Shown: positions 39,525 through 50,904, counted from the stretch's first letter. The stretch: 64,000 bases of DNA from Diphasiastrum complanatum (GCA_029204225.1 CM055113.1:22763605-22827604), one strand, 5' to 3'. Numbers and translations are program-made. The notes: a model not told the origin generated them from the letters alone.

Positions 39525-40511
39525 ACTTACACATTCGACTTTGTCTTCCTTGATTACTATCTCTCCATCAATATTATGTCCACCTTTCGATGTCAATATT
39601 GTTGGTGAATAGACAGTTGGTTGTGGAAAACCAAGTTGACTTTGGATTCTAAGAAACTCCTCCTCAGAAGGTAGATCATCTTCTTTGTTGCGCATTTCCT
39701 CCACATCCATTTTCAAGCAATCTTTCCCTAAATAAACTTATCATTATGTACATCGTCAACACCAGGGAGAAGATCATCAGCATCAAAATCAATTATATCC
39801 GAAAATTCATCAAGCTCTTTGGTCAAAATGCAAAGAGTCTCAGAGATCCGATATATTCGATATTGTCAAAAAGGAATTATTATCTATATTATAAGTAGAC
39901 AAAGTGATCAAAGATTTATCAGAAGGAGAAAGGGTAGTGGGTGTTCTAGGGCCTATAAGCAATTCCCTATTTCGAGCAAGATCAAAATCAAAACAATCAT
40001 CTAAATTAATGTTCGTATCAATAAAAAAGTTATCTATATCTACAATCTTTGACTTTTCAGAATTTTTACCACTAGAAGAAGCAGCCTCAGAAGTGGAAGG
40101 GACAGCCTCCGAATCGTCAGAAATATTTAACAAAAGAAAAAAAATAAAAGCAGACTGAAAATCAACAAATCTGCATTTTTTATTATGAATTGGGCACTCA
40201 TCTACAGCCTTGAAATCATTATGTAACTTGGTAAACATTCTGTCAAGCTTAGCTTTATAGATATGCTTGTCTAGTGCCACCAGGTCCTGATAATGAATCA
40301 TGTCCTTATTCTGAGATTTGAATAACTGAGTGCTGAGCAAAGACTTAAATGTAAGATATATCTCAGAAAATGCCTCCACACCAGGGCCCTCAGTTATAGA
40401 AGGTAAAATAAAAAGAAAAGGAGGAAAAAGAGATTTGAAATACTCCAACCTATAAGTAATACCAAATTCATGAAAAAAAGAAAGCAAACTAGAATCAAAA
40501 TTAGAATTTTA
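39525..40511 (-). pseudogene. gene A of the unclassified element, left copy, unknown function
   Basis: The minus-strand frame from 40487 runs about 215 codons, LLSFFHEFGITYRLEYFKSL through LVALDKHIYKAKLDRMF and a Ser/Glu-rich linker, to a stop at 39840; a second block follows (EEMRNKEDDLPSEEEFLRIQ and PTILTSKGGHNIDGE). One base is missing at the start codon seen in the right copy (ATGTCTAATTTTG there, ATTCTAATTTTG here), so the normal start is lost. The last exons are removed by the ~575-bp deletion. I recognise no known domain. Confidence 0.55.
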
Positions 40512-40539
40512 AACAAAAACAACAGAAGTAAAATTTCAA

Positions 40540-41390
40540 ATATCGCTCTCAAACGCAAACTGCAGGTCGGGCAACACGTCAAGGCAATGTGCGCTCGAGA
40601 GATATATTACAAGTTGGAGTATCGGATCCGAGCGCAAGAATACAAAGCACAAAAGAAAGGAGATGCAATGCATGCTTGAATGCAATACCGGACGAGTGAG
40701 TATCGGATCCAGACGCAAATAATTCAAAGGAGGGTAATCCGAAAATATGGCGCGCTTGAAATCGATATCCGGCCAAACAATCATAAATTTGCATGAAAAT
40801 TCGAGCCGAAAAAGACCTATTTATAAAAAAAAATTCGTACGTGTGGAAGAGTGGCGAAGGAACACGTGTCGACTTGTGATTGGTCAAAATTAATGCGTCG
40901 TACCTAGAATGATTGATCTGACATCTGTCACGTGCGAGAATGACATGCGTCGAGAACGGATTGGTGCATGTGTTCGAGCCCACGTGGCCTCATCATTGTC
41001 AGTATGGACATTCCACATGGACCAATCATCTGACAACACGTGTCTTGGCCATCTTTTCACATGTGCAAAAATTTTGTATATATAAGTCCTCGGAATTTTC
41101 ATTTTTTTTCGCAAAATTTTTGGTTTTCGATCCCAATATCGCTCTCAAGCGCGCTCTCTCACCGTTCAAGCTTCCGCCCTCTCACAGTGCGCTCGAGTCC
41201 GATACCGCTGGTAGTTTAATATCGCTTTTGAGCGCGCATCTCTTTTATTCAAATAATCTGTTTAGATCTTGCGCTCGAAACCGATATTCAGTTTTGGTAT
41301 CGATCTCAAGCGCCCTTTTATCTCAAATTTTTTTGTTTTCATCCACTTTTCTTTTGTTCAAACTTTTTTTTGTTAATTTTCTTCTTCTGA
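40540..41390. promoter_or_regulatory. divergent promoter region: four G-boxes flanked by ~75-bp repeats
   Basis: Four perfect CACGTG boxes lie at 40863, 40929, 40981 and 41037. A TATATATAAG TATA-like box is at 41077. On the H3 side, the module TATCGCTCTCAAGCGCGC recurs at about 41148, 41222 and 41300, with CGCTCGAGTCCGATACC-type words between copies. On the gene A side, inverted versions (GAGTATCGGATCCGAGCGC and similar) recur at 40615-40760. The repeats thus face away from the G-box core on both sides. It separates gene A (minus) from the H3-like frame (plus) and probably drives both. Confidence 0.6.
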
Positions 41391-41395
41391 GAATG

Positions 41396-41836
41396 ATGGC
41401 CAAGACCAAATCCACTACCCTTGCCATAACCACTGTACAACCATCCCATTCTCGTGTTCCCCCTGGTACTGGCCGTAGGCATGGCAGGAAGCAGGTCTGG
41501 TTGAGGGGGATCAAAAAATTCTAGAGATCAACTGAATTGTTGATCCCTAGAGCTCCTTTCGACCGATCTGTACGGAATGTCACTCTGTCACTTGGGCTGA
41601 ATGTACGTTTTGTCGTGACAGCCATGCAGACCTTACAGGGTGCTGCAGAAGATTTTCTGTCCCAATTTTTTGAGGATACTTGTCTTTTGGCAGTGCATGG
41701 TAAGCGTGTCACCATCATGCCAAAGGATTTCATCATTCTCAAAAGGCTTCGGGATAGATATTCTGGTCTACATGTTGATAATGCCATTGTGATGCAATGT
41801 ACTGTTTGTCAAAAGTTACTCAATATCAAAACATAG
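41396..41836 (+). pseudogene. strongly diverged histone H3-like reading frame with one internal stop
   Basis: Starts MAKTKSTTLA (compare ARTKQT of H3) and, after a TAG at 41522-41524, continues in the same frame as RSTELLIPRAPFDRSVRN and FEDTCLLAVHGKRVTIMPKD, the histone-fold signature of H3. The histone fold aligns without gaps to ordinary H3, including loop 1, so there is no CENP-A-type insertion. The N-terminal tail is about 12 residues shorter; a lysine at the K4 position remains but no clear K9 or K27 context does. The C terminus has about 25 extra residues after KRLRDRY. There are no introns. The TAG could replace the CAG of a KFQRSTELL sequence. It would package DNA if made; whether it is expressed is unknown. 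Confidence 0.75.
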
Positions 41837-42005
41837 GCGCCAACTATCTCAAATTGCCCCAAAATATTCGGCTTTGTAATGCCTATTTAAATATGTTTTA
41901 TGGACATTATGATGCAATTTACTATTATTTGTCGTGAATTACTTAATATCGAAACAAAGGTGCAGACTATCTGAGATAAGTGATAACTTGCCACAAAATA
42001 ATTGT
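41788..42005 (+). repeat. degenerate ~125-bp direct repeat at the H3-like frame's 3' end
   Basis: The stretch GATGCAATGTACTGTTTGTC...AATATCAAAACATAGG...CAACTATCT at 41791 recurs as GATGCAATTTACTATTATTTGTC...AATATCGAAACAAAGG...CAGACTATCT at 41911. The repeat includes the last codons of the H3-like frame and its stop. Confidence 0.6.
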
Positions 42006-44049
42006 ATAGTGATAAGTAATAGAACATTGTTTGGATATTTGTAGTAGAAACCAAGGATTATGGTGGAATTGTCTCTCTATACTAATTTGATGACATCGAT
42101 TTCTTATGGTGGAATTGTTTTTCCATACTAATTTGATGACATGGATTTCTCATTCAACGACCTCAAATTCAAATTCAGGGTTTACAATGCTCAACATAAT
42201 AATTCTAGCTCATGCGTCGGTTGAGCCCTTTCTTTAAATGAACATGAGCTTAAGGCCGGCTACACACTATAGTGCCTGACGAGTCGCAAATTTAAAATGG
42301 AATCCTCCCATTGGTCCACGAAGGAAAAATGGGTCTCCCCCACTTTCAAACTTACATGTGGCAAATGAGGTGGCATAGGACCCATGCCACGTAGGGGCAA
42401 CTCAGTCCCACTTTTTAGTCCAGGGGCAACTTCACAAAAATGGACTAATCAGTGCAACTGATTTGAAACCACCCTAATAATCAAAGAAAGAGGCCCTATT
42501 GGAAATGGGAGGCATCATGTTGAAGTTTGTGGGGGCCAGTTAAGAAGGAGAGTGTCGTGAAGGTGCAGGGGAGCTGCAGTGGCTGTGAGTTTGTGTAGTA
42601 TTCACGTGGGCAGCTGGAAGGCAATTTGAATGAGCCTGTAGCAGGAGAGACATGAGGTGCATCATTCTAGATAAGCAGAAGATGACTGGGATAAGGCTGC
42701 CCACAGTCTGAAGATTACTGCAGTGCAAGGCCAGTGTGTGTGAGTTTCGCTTCCCTTTCCATGCACATTGCATTGGCCTTGTGGGGGCTAGGCTCAGAAG
42801 TCTTCTCCATCGCATTCAGATTTGTGAAAGTTAAGATCTGTGAGACCAAGAGCATTGTTTTTCTCATAAGTTTGTCAGATTCTGATCCATTGACAGCAAA
42901 GTAGTACCGGTCCTGGCCGTGTGTTATGTTCCCAAGACAAAGTCCACTCCGGCTGGTTAATTAGGCGGCTATAGCAATTGAGCATCTGAGCAGTAGCGGA
43001 ATCAAGTGTGGGTAGACGATTCCATCAGAGTAGTTGGCTGCTCACAGACCAGATCGTTAACACCAATCTTATCGTACATGATAGATAATATGTCAAACAA
43101 AAAAGAAATGCTATTAGAAAGTACTGACAGCCTTTGGTAACCTCTCTTAAGCGTGAACTGGGTCAAATCTTTTTAAAGAACCTTGCTAATGGTCTGACTG
43201 ACAGTTCTTTGCAGTGACATTTATCAGGCTCACTCAGTCCATTTGGATATTGATGATTGTACCTATCTCAAGAGTGTTTGGATGTTATAATTATATTGTA
43301 GTAATGAAGATAAAAGCATGAATAAATATTGGATATTGATGATTGTACCTATCTCAAGAGTGTTTGAATGTTATAATGATATTGTAGTAATGAAGATAAA
43401 AGCATGAATGAATACTTTATCATTCAAATGCTACAATAGAGTATACAAAGAATCGATGTGTTTGTCAATGACATATGCTGAAATAAAGCAGAACTACTGA
43501 ATACTATTTACTACTACTAATTCTTAGTATTCCTCTTCTTTCTTGCTAGTTTTTGTGCCTTGTAGCAACTAGCATTGCATTACAAAATGAGTTTGGCAAG
43601 GTCATAAAACAAAATTATATAACTATAAGTATAAAAAGTGAGGCCCCCAATGTGACAGATGACTTGGCTTAAAAATGCTGAAGTGGGGTAACTGGAGATG
43701 CTAGGGAGTATTCCTGACATCTCCACATTCCTTAGGGCCCCAATCTTTTAGGAGCTGTTCATATTTAAATTCTTTAGGTGGGAGAACATCCTTGTGACTC
43801 ATATAAGATAAAGGACCATATATTACGACTATGGGAATAAAAGCATGGCAGAGTTGGCAAAAGAATTAAATCTACGTAAAATGTATTATGTAATGTCAGA
43901 CACCCGTAGAAGGTGCATTGTACCCGCAAGCCTATGGCGCGCGAGAACTAGAGGTATATTCACTCTCAGATGGGCCCAAAGTGAAAAGGGACCCAAGTAG
44001 TTAAAAATGCAATTCGGTTTTAAAAACTTTGTAAAGTCAAGTTGTTATG
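42006..44049. other. non-coding centre between the two inverted units
   Basis: No gene recognised. A short repeat at 42060-42145 (TTATGGTGGAATTGT and CATACTAATTTGATGACAT, twice) and the 86-bp tandem duplication at 43243-43414 are the only structures seen. None of the sequence here matches gene A or gene B. Confidence 0.5.
43243..43414. repeat. 86-bp tandem duplication
   Basis: Two copies starting TTGGATATTGATGATTGTAC at 43243 and 43329, with only a few differences (for example GTTTGGATG and GTTTGAATG). Confidence 0.9.
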
Positions 44050-45107
44050 TGTCATGCCCACAACTGGTCTCGGATAGCGTATCCCGCTAGAGGTCAGTAG
44101 ACCTACCTCGACCCGTCAGTTAATTATGATTATGAGGGGTTTGGAACCCTCATGTGTATATGGTCATAATTAATGGTTGGAGGCCTAAACTCATGATGGT
44201 GGATTTTTATGGGTCTATCAATGAGTCATAGGGGAACTGGATGATGCAGCCCAAATAGGCTGCATAGGTGTCCAGATGAGCCTTGGAGGGTATAAGTATA
44301 CCCATTGGTGCATGCTTGATTGTGTGATTAGTAGCTACATGATGCTGGTGTGATTCATCCTTTCCTCGTGAAGATTGATCCATAGCTTGGGGGCTAGATC
44401 CGTAAGATCTAGATTTGGTTGGGTTGGTTTGTCCACCGTCCGATTTCCTTGTGTTGCTTATTGTTGGCTTGCTTAGTGTTGGTGGATCCTTGTGATTGGA
44501 CTTTATATTATGGCACATGGTTTGGGTGAACAAAAACCCAAACCCTAGAAATGTCTCTATAAAGGCATGTGACACCATTTTTGAGCCACCTTTTTCATTA
44601 ATAGAGTTGTGTGTGTGAGAGAGAGTATCTCCTCCTTCCTATCTTTTGCTTGCAAAAGCCCTCCTCTTTTGAATTTTTGTGATTCTTGTGGATGATAGAT
44701 GCTTGTTATGTTTTGTTAATCACAACTACAAATGATCTTTAGCATAAGCATTCATCTCTCTAGTTTCTAAAACTAATCCATAAAATCCACACACAACCAA
44801 AATAGGTGTTCTACATTTTAGAGAGATCACTAAGGTCCTCCCTTGAGAAAATCAACCTCTTGAGGAGAAGATCTAGATCCAAGGATGCCTAGATAAACCA
44901 AAAGCAACCAAGAACCAAGAAAAGAGAAAAGTAAAATCAAGAAAACACCAAAAAGAAAAAGAAAGGATAATGAATCTCACCCCTAGATCTAAGCCATTCC
45001 ACTTTTAGATCCCACACTAAGCTTGATATCCTTAGTAGACTTAGATCCCCATTCCTATTACTCCATTTACCCTCTCCCCATTGGATCGAAACCCGGTACT
45101 ATAACCA
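44050..45107 (+). repeat. possible solo LTR (gypsy type)
   Basis: Begins TGTCATGCCCACAAC, resembling the TGTCA(C/T)GCCC start of many plant gypsy LTRs, has CTCTATAAAGGC at 44565 as a TATA-like box, a GA-rich leader at about 44610, and ends near GAAACCCGGTACTATAACCA. No target duplication or partner LTR was found, so this is tentative. Confidence 0.35.
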
Positions 45108-45189
45108 ACTATTCATTCAGAATAGATCCATAAAACCCCCTCTTTGCCCTTTAGATCCATCCGATTAAAGAGGCACAGTTAGAGCGATA

Positions 45190-45660
45190 TTGGAAACTAA
45201 AAGCGAAAATTTTGCGAAAAAATATAAAATTTTCGAGGACTTATATATACGAAATTTCCGCACATGTGAAAAGACGGCGAGGACACGTGTCGATATATTA
45301 TTAGCCCACATGGACTGTCCGTATTGACAATGATGACCTTATTATTAGGCCACGTGGGCTGAGACACGTGCGTGAATGCACTCTCGATGCATGTCATTCT
45401 CGCACGTGACAGATATCGATTTCAAGCGTGCTGCTTGCTCTCATTACCCATTCGTTGACTATTTTGCGCCTGGATTCGATACTGCATCGTCCGATATCGC
45501 ATTCAAGTGCGCTTCGCATCTCTTTTCTTTTTTGATCTTTGTTCTTGCACTCGGATCCGATACTCCAACTTAAAATATCTCTCTCGAGCGCACGTTGCCT
45601 TGCTGTGCTTGCCTGATCTAGGTTTCGTGCCTGAGAGCGATATTTAAAATATTAGTTTCG
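45190..45660 (+). promoter_or_regulatory. G-box promoter region of gene A, right copy
   Basis: Four CACGTG boxes at 45284, 45351, 45365 and 45403, a TATATATAC TATA-like box at 45242, and repeats of a TATCGATTTCAAGCGTGC-type module at about 45415, 45493 and 45572. The number of G-boxes and the repeat module match the left copy, although spacing of the boxes has changed. Confidence 0.6.
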
Positions 45661-45675
45661 TTGTTTTTGTTTAAT

Positions 45676-47173
45676 ATGTCTAATTTTGAATCTACTTTGC
45701 TTTCTTTTTTTCATGAATTTGGTATTACTAATAGGTTGGAGTACTTTAAATCTCTTTTTTCTTCTTTTCTTTTTATTCTACCTTCTATAACTGAGGGCCC
45801 TGGTGTGGAGGCATTTTCTAAGATATATCTTAGATATAAGTCCCTGCTCAGTACTCTCTTATTCAGATCTCAGAATAAGAACATGATTCATTATTAGGAC
45901 CTGGTGGCACTCGACAAGCATATCTATAAAGCTAAGCTTGACAGAATGTTTACCAAGTTACATAATGATTTCAAGTTTGTAGATGAGTGCCCAATTCATA
46001 ATAAGAAATGTAGATTTGCTTTTGTTTTTTTTTATTTTGTTAAATATTTTTGACGATTTGGAGGCTGTTCCCTCCACTTGTGAAACAGTTTCTTCTAGTG
46101 GTACAAAGTCTAAAAAATCAAAGATTGTAGATATAGATACTTTTTTTTATTGATACGCGTGTTTGTTTAGATGATTGTTCTGATTTTGATCCTGCTCGAA
46201 ATAGGGCTACGTTTATAGGCCCTAGAACCCCCACTACCCTTTCTCCTTCTGATAAATCTTTGATCACTTTGCCTACTTATAATATAGATAATAATTTCTT
46301 TTTGACAATATCGGATATATCGGATCTTTTTTACTTCACTGAAGCTGTGACTCTTTGCATTTTGAGCAAAGAGCTAGATGAATTTTTGGATATAATTGAT
46401 TCTGATGATCTTCTCTCTGGTGTTGACGATGTACATAATGATAAGTTTTATTTAGGGAAAGATTGCTTGAAAATGACTGTGGAGGAAATGCGCAACAAAG
46501 AAGATGATCTACCTTTTGAGGAGGAGTTTCTTAGAATCCAAAGTCAACTTGGTTTTCCACAGCCAACTGTCTATTCACCAACAATATTGACATCAAAAGG
46601 TGGACATAATATTGATGGAGAGACAGTAATCTGTGAAGACAAAGCCGAATGCGTAAATTTTTGTATCTTATCAAGTACTAGTAGAAAAATTATGTCAGTT
46701 TATATACTGAAGCTTACTTTGTTTTTTATCATTTCAGAAAACAATTTTCTTGCTGATTTCGCAATTCGTCGAGGAGGGCAGAGATCTTTTGATGGAGAAT
46801 TTTCAAGAGATCATGCACTAGGGCACTATCTGAAGTCCTTCAAGAATAATGATATAAGTGTTGCTCATTCAAAGTTCCATCAACATGGTGAAACTATGAT
46901 TATGGCAATAAGGCACTGTCTCATTTTCTTGGAGGACATAATTTCAATAAAGGTTCATAAAATAATTTTGTAATAAAAACTATTGCGGTTAAAATTTTAG
47001 GATATAAACAAGTGAATTACATGCTCAGATCATCTCATTTTGCAGTGTATGCTGCTTACGTTGATCTGAGTAAGCATGAAAACTATGAGCTCTTGGATCC
47101 ATACAAAAGAAGAAAATTGTTGCATGATTCTAAGTTGCAACTTTCATTGGAAAAAATATCGGAAGCAGATTAG
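45676..47173 (+). pseudogene. gene A of the unclassified element, right copy, unknown function
   Basis: ATG at 45676 opens MSNFESTLLSFFHEFGITNR, interrupted by TAG at 45895-45897; the family sequence continues with LVALDKHIYKAKLDRMF and CPIHNKKC. A frameshift near 46015 follows. From 46260 the frame is open: SDISDLFYFTEAVTLCIL, EEMRNKEDDLPFEEEFLRIQ and GGHNIDGE. An intron is likely from GTAAATTTTTG (46655) to CATTTCAG (46738), then NNFLADFAIRRGGQRSFDGE and, after a further intron ending TTTTGCAG (47045), VYAAYVDLSKHENYELLDPY to TAG. I recognise no known domain. Confidence 0.55.
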
Positions 47174-49846
47174 ATATTGCTCAATTGTACTTTGTAAATA
47201 TTTTTATTTAATATACAAAATTTTATTGTGTGTCTATAGCCTATTGGCTTGTATAAATTTGCATGCTTTTTGAAATTTTTTATAATCCGTCGATTTTGTA
47301 TTATGACGAATTTGGATTCTTCTGTAAAACCATTGGAAAAGTTACAATATATAGCTATTTTTTGTGCTAGTCCCGCCATGTTGTGCACTTTTATGAAATG
47401 CCGCTCTTGCTTGCCAATGATATTTTTCCATTCCTTGCGATGACCATATGCTAAGACTCCCACTATTTCTTGCAAAGAATGTCGAATGATGTCGTAATAT
47501 GTGCTGCATATCATAAAAACATAATCTATATAAGTACCAAAAGTATCTAGTTTAATTGCACATATTTGTCCATCGTAGTGTAAAATCAAAATCTTACCAT
47601 ATAATGTGTTATATGATCAACACCCCATGTCATTTGAACTGTATCCACAAATCCATTGGTTGTTTTCTGTATCATTTGTGAATCAGTATTTGAAATTTTA
47701 TCTTTTCTCAAGTATTTCACCATGTTGTCTAACTTTTTCCTAACTTCTACTTTGTGTATATGAGTAGAACCTTCTTCTTCGAAATCTTGAGTTGCTGCAA
47801 TAATTTCTTTCCAAACCATGTATTGAACCTTAGATTGTTTGCCAGAATAATTTGATAAAAACATTCGAGCTTTAGATCCTCCAATGCTCGGCTTGCATGG
47901 AATATTTCTTGTTTTACCTGATAGCTTGTCATCTGTTTTTATGTTAAAGTGGTCTTTATGTAAGTCTGCTTTGGACAACACATCCTCTAATCTGGAAATA
48001 GCTTCCTTCATAGAAGCCTCTGGCTCGGAATTCCATGCAAACAAGGCGTGAAGATATATTATTTTTTCTATAATATGCACCTCCGCATGCAATGTACAGA
48101 TATGAACATTTCGTAGAGGAATCGGTAGTACAGGTTTCCAATTAGGATCTTCTCGATCTCTTGATATTCATGTACTCCTTGTCATGTCTTTTGTTGTTTT
48201 CATCCAGTACAAACAAGGGTGTTTAAAGTTAGCGCCATGAGATACATTGAACATACATTTTAATGTCTTCAGATCTCCGGCTAAATGTCATTCGATGTTG
48301 AAAGTGCCAATTCCAGGAATATTGAGTGGAACTCCCTCCATGTGATTTTTTTTGGTGGCAGGATATGATGTTCTATTAAATATCTATGAGAGAATGTCAT
48401 GGTCTTCTTTCAGCACCTATAAGAGAATATAAAAACGTGATTATCCTCATAATATTAACACAGATAAGATTTTAGATATGAAATTCATATTCAAATGATT
48501 ATCCCCATTTATTATGCGAAGGAATTACTATACCTGAAATGCTGCTAACCACCAGATATCATTTTCTAATTGAACACTAATATTGAGGCTTTCTGAGTCT
48601 TCTGAATTTGAAAGTGCTCCATTCATGATCGTGAAACTGACTCTTTCCATTTTTTGTCCTTTTATAATTTCAGACTCATCTGACTTGAGAACAACTATCA
48701 ACTTGTTATTGACATTCTCATTTGTAATATTGTAAAAATTTATGATGAATAATTGATTAATGTCAATAAATAGATTGTTGGAATTGTTATAAGCTAGACT
48801 TTCTCCTTTCGAGCAATACACTTCATTGATATGAGATGGATTACCAACTATTGTCTGCATACCATGGTTTAACATGTCTTTTTTTTTAAAAGATGAAATG
48901 GTCGTGGGATTGAAAACTTTTTAATATTTACTTGTGCAAATGCCTCCTTTATCATCTTAAACATTGTTGCATATGCTTCCCTACTGATGCTAGAAAAGTC
49001 ACATGCCCCCTGAAGCAATGTAGTGTCTAATGTTTTTCCAACTTCATCCATAATGCTATCAGTAATTAAAGCCTCAATCTTTTTCATTTTGTTATTATTT
49101 AACATTGATTTCATAGATTTATAAGTCAAGATAGAGCTTAGTGAGTTTCCAATTGAAATCTCATCGGCCAAATGGTCTTCAACAACCAATGCTGATCTGC
49201 ATTGCAAACATAATGTTCATGAAAATGTCAGTAGAAATAAGGACACTCATAGTATTCATAGCAGTATATAATAAGCAAATCGACAGAAAGTTGAAATGAA
49301 TAAATAGCAAAATTATTGATTATGAATGAATCCTCCTTGAGCATTTCATTTTTCATCCAAACAAGTTTTCATCTTTGTATATTTTTCTTCGCACTCCTTT
49401 GATATTTTCCTTGATTCCTCTTCCAAATAATGTATTCTTTGCATTGAATGTGCATTCCCATAGAGCATCAAATTCTCACAGTAACCCAAAAGGCCATTTT
49501 TACCATGACACATATAGATTATTAACTGACTCACCGAATGAAAATCTGGATGTTGCAATGAACATGGATCATTAAAATACCATATTCCTGATGACCATAA
49601 ATCTACATGCTTTAGCTTTTCCTCCCTGTATCGAACCATATCAAAATTGACAATTTGGGTTGCTTTGAATTTCTTGTCATGAGCGGAGCATATTCTGGTG
49701 ACAGATCCACATGAAGATGATAAAGCTTTATCATCAGTACAGTAGTATAGTAACAAACAACACAATGACAATAACAAAGCTAGAGATGGCGCTAACGACT
49801 CTGTTGGAAATATAGATGGCGCTAAACACTTGTTTTTGACCCTGGA
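47170..49846 (-). pseudogene. gene B of the unclassified element, right copy
   Basis: Same exon plan as the left copy, on the minus strand. The first block has MVRYREEKLKHVDLW and an N-terminal hydrophobic stretch LALLLSLCCLLLYYC that may be untranslated. A ~265-bp deletion removes most of the coiled coil and the end of that exon. The central block retains HALFAWNSEPEASMKEA, DKLSGKTRNIPCKPSIGG and LDNMVKYLRKDKISN in one frame (48092-47586), where the left copy has stops. The last exon reads YYDIIRHSLQEIVGVLAYGH and KVHNMAGLAQKIAIYCNFSN to TAA at 47170. Splice sites are conserved between copies. Confidence 0.55.
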
Positions 49847-50143
49847 GATAGAGATGGTGTAGGTTTTTTTCAGAAATGTCACTTCTAATTCAAATTTTTG
49901 AGTGTTCCCAACTATTAAGAGAGAATATTTCAACATTTTAAAAAATTACATTTTAATTATGGTTAAGCGCTAGTGAAGTTTGATGTGACTAAACTAAGGT
50001 GCATTCATTTACATGGAAAGTAGTGCGGACAGATGTGTAAAGAAGTTAGAAATTGATATTATAATTACTTTATAGTTATTTTTCTCGCTCCTACATGAAA
50101 TTTTTTATAGGGCCCTTTTTGGGCCCATATTTTCTCTAATGTC

Positions 50144-50900
50144 TATCTTCCAACCACAGCACGAGTCTTCTCTCCAGGTCCTACATGAGCTGCAGAGCAA
50201 CTTATCAAGCTAGGGAGAAGTAACAAAAGAATCAACTTGGATATTTTCTTTGAAAAGAAGTGACCCAAGTGACATTTTTCCAAACCAAACAGGTATATCA
50301 GAATTTGCCAATCTGTCTGCAGCCCTAACAAATCCTAATATTTCATTTTATCACCTCCATGAATTTTGACCATGGTCAGATTCTGAGAAAGTAGCCTGAT
50401 ATACTGTCAAAATCCCTTATTTTTCACCCAAATCTTTGTCGTAGAATTCGTTGGCTTCACTGAGGCTAGATCTCATCAAGATCGGTCCTCCAACAGCTCC
50501 GCAAATCCTATCTCAGAGATTTTGCCTGTTTTCTATCAGAAAGTCACATTTTTTCCCATATTTTATATTGCCAATAAAGACACCTTCGGCTTTTTGTAGG
50601 GCAAGTGTCGCATTTTTTGCCTGTTAGAAAACCCGTGTAAAAACACAGTGTCAAGTTTTCCGCATTTTTCGGCTGTCATAAAACATGTGTAAAAATCCAG
50701 ACTGTAGCAACAATCAGTTCAAAAATGCAGACTGTTTATTCATTTTCTACAGGTTACATTTGATAGAGTAAAAATTAAAGAACAAAGGAGGGCTGTTGGG
50801 ACTAGGAATTGGATTAAATTCCAACAAAGATTACTTCAAAATTAAAAATGCTTTCCGCCATACATTGCCAACTACCTACTCTCTTAAAGGGGCAAATGAC
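50144..50900. other. non-coding interval
   Basis: No gene recognised. The word AAAACxxGTGTAAAAA(C/T) is repeated near 50630 and 50690. At 50788 AAAGGAGGGC sits next to TGTTGGGACTAGG, which looks like a polypurine tract and LTR start, but the TGTTGG...CCAACA stretch that follows is only 33 bases long. Confidence 0.35.
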
Positions 50901-50904
50901 TTTT

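Larger units (their letters stand above)
36391..41140. mobile_element. left copy of a two-gene inverted unit (unclassified mobile element)
   Basis: Its plus strand matches the minus strand of 45185-50143 over nearly the whole length at high identity. Reading inward from 36391 the outer end is AGAGAAAATATGGGCCC followed by a small GGGCCC palindrome. Gene B lies on the plus strand, gene A on the minus strand, tail to tail. This copy has lost about 575 bp where the two genes meet (junction near 39522) and has stops in gene B, but keeps a ~265-bp coiled-coil section of gene B that the right copy lacks. Inner similarity stops near 41140. Confidence 0.75.
45185..50143. mobile_element. right copy of the two-gene inverted unit
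   Basis: Inverted relative to the left copy; similarity begins at GAGCGATATTGG near 45185 and ends at the outer terminus CCCATATTTTCTCTAAT at 50141. Gene A is on the plus strand and gene B on the minus strand, overlapping by a few bases at their ends (stop codons at 47171-47173 and 47172-47170). It keeps the ~575-bp meeting point deleted in the left copy but lacks ~265 bp of the gene B coiled coil (near 49345). No histone-like frame lies beyond its inner edge. Confidence 0.75.

Noticed and set aside
40940..41395. Longer protein ahead of the histone-like frame
   Set aside because: The open stretch upstream of the MAKTK start covers the G-box and repeat promoter region and shows no protein pattern; the start at 41396 is better.
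41396..41836. Centromeric H3 (CENH3)
   Set aside because: Loop 1 has the ordinary H3 length without the CENH3 insertion, and the tail does not resemble CENH3, so the more cautious label is a diverged H3-like frame.
36391..50143. Endogenous giant-virus insertion, because of a histone-like frame with unknown genes
   Set aside because: Genes A and B have introns with plant-like splice sites, there are two opposed copies with defined termini, and no viral core genes are present.
50788..50830. Polypurine tract and LTR start at AAAGGAGGGC/TGTTGGGAC
   Set aside because: The TGTTGG...CCAACA stretch is only 33 bases and no pol sequence lies upstream, so it is not supported as an LTR.
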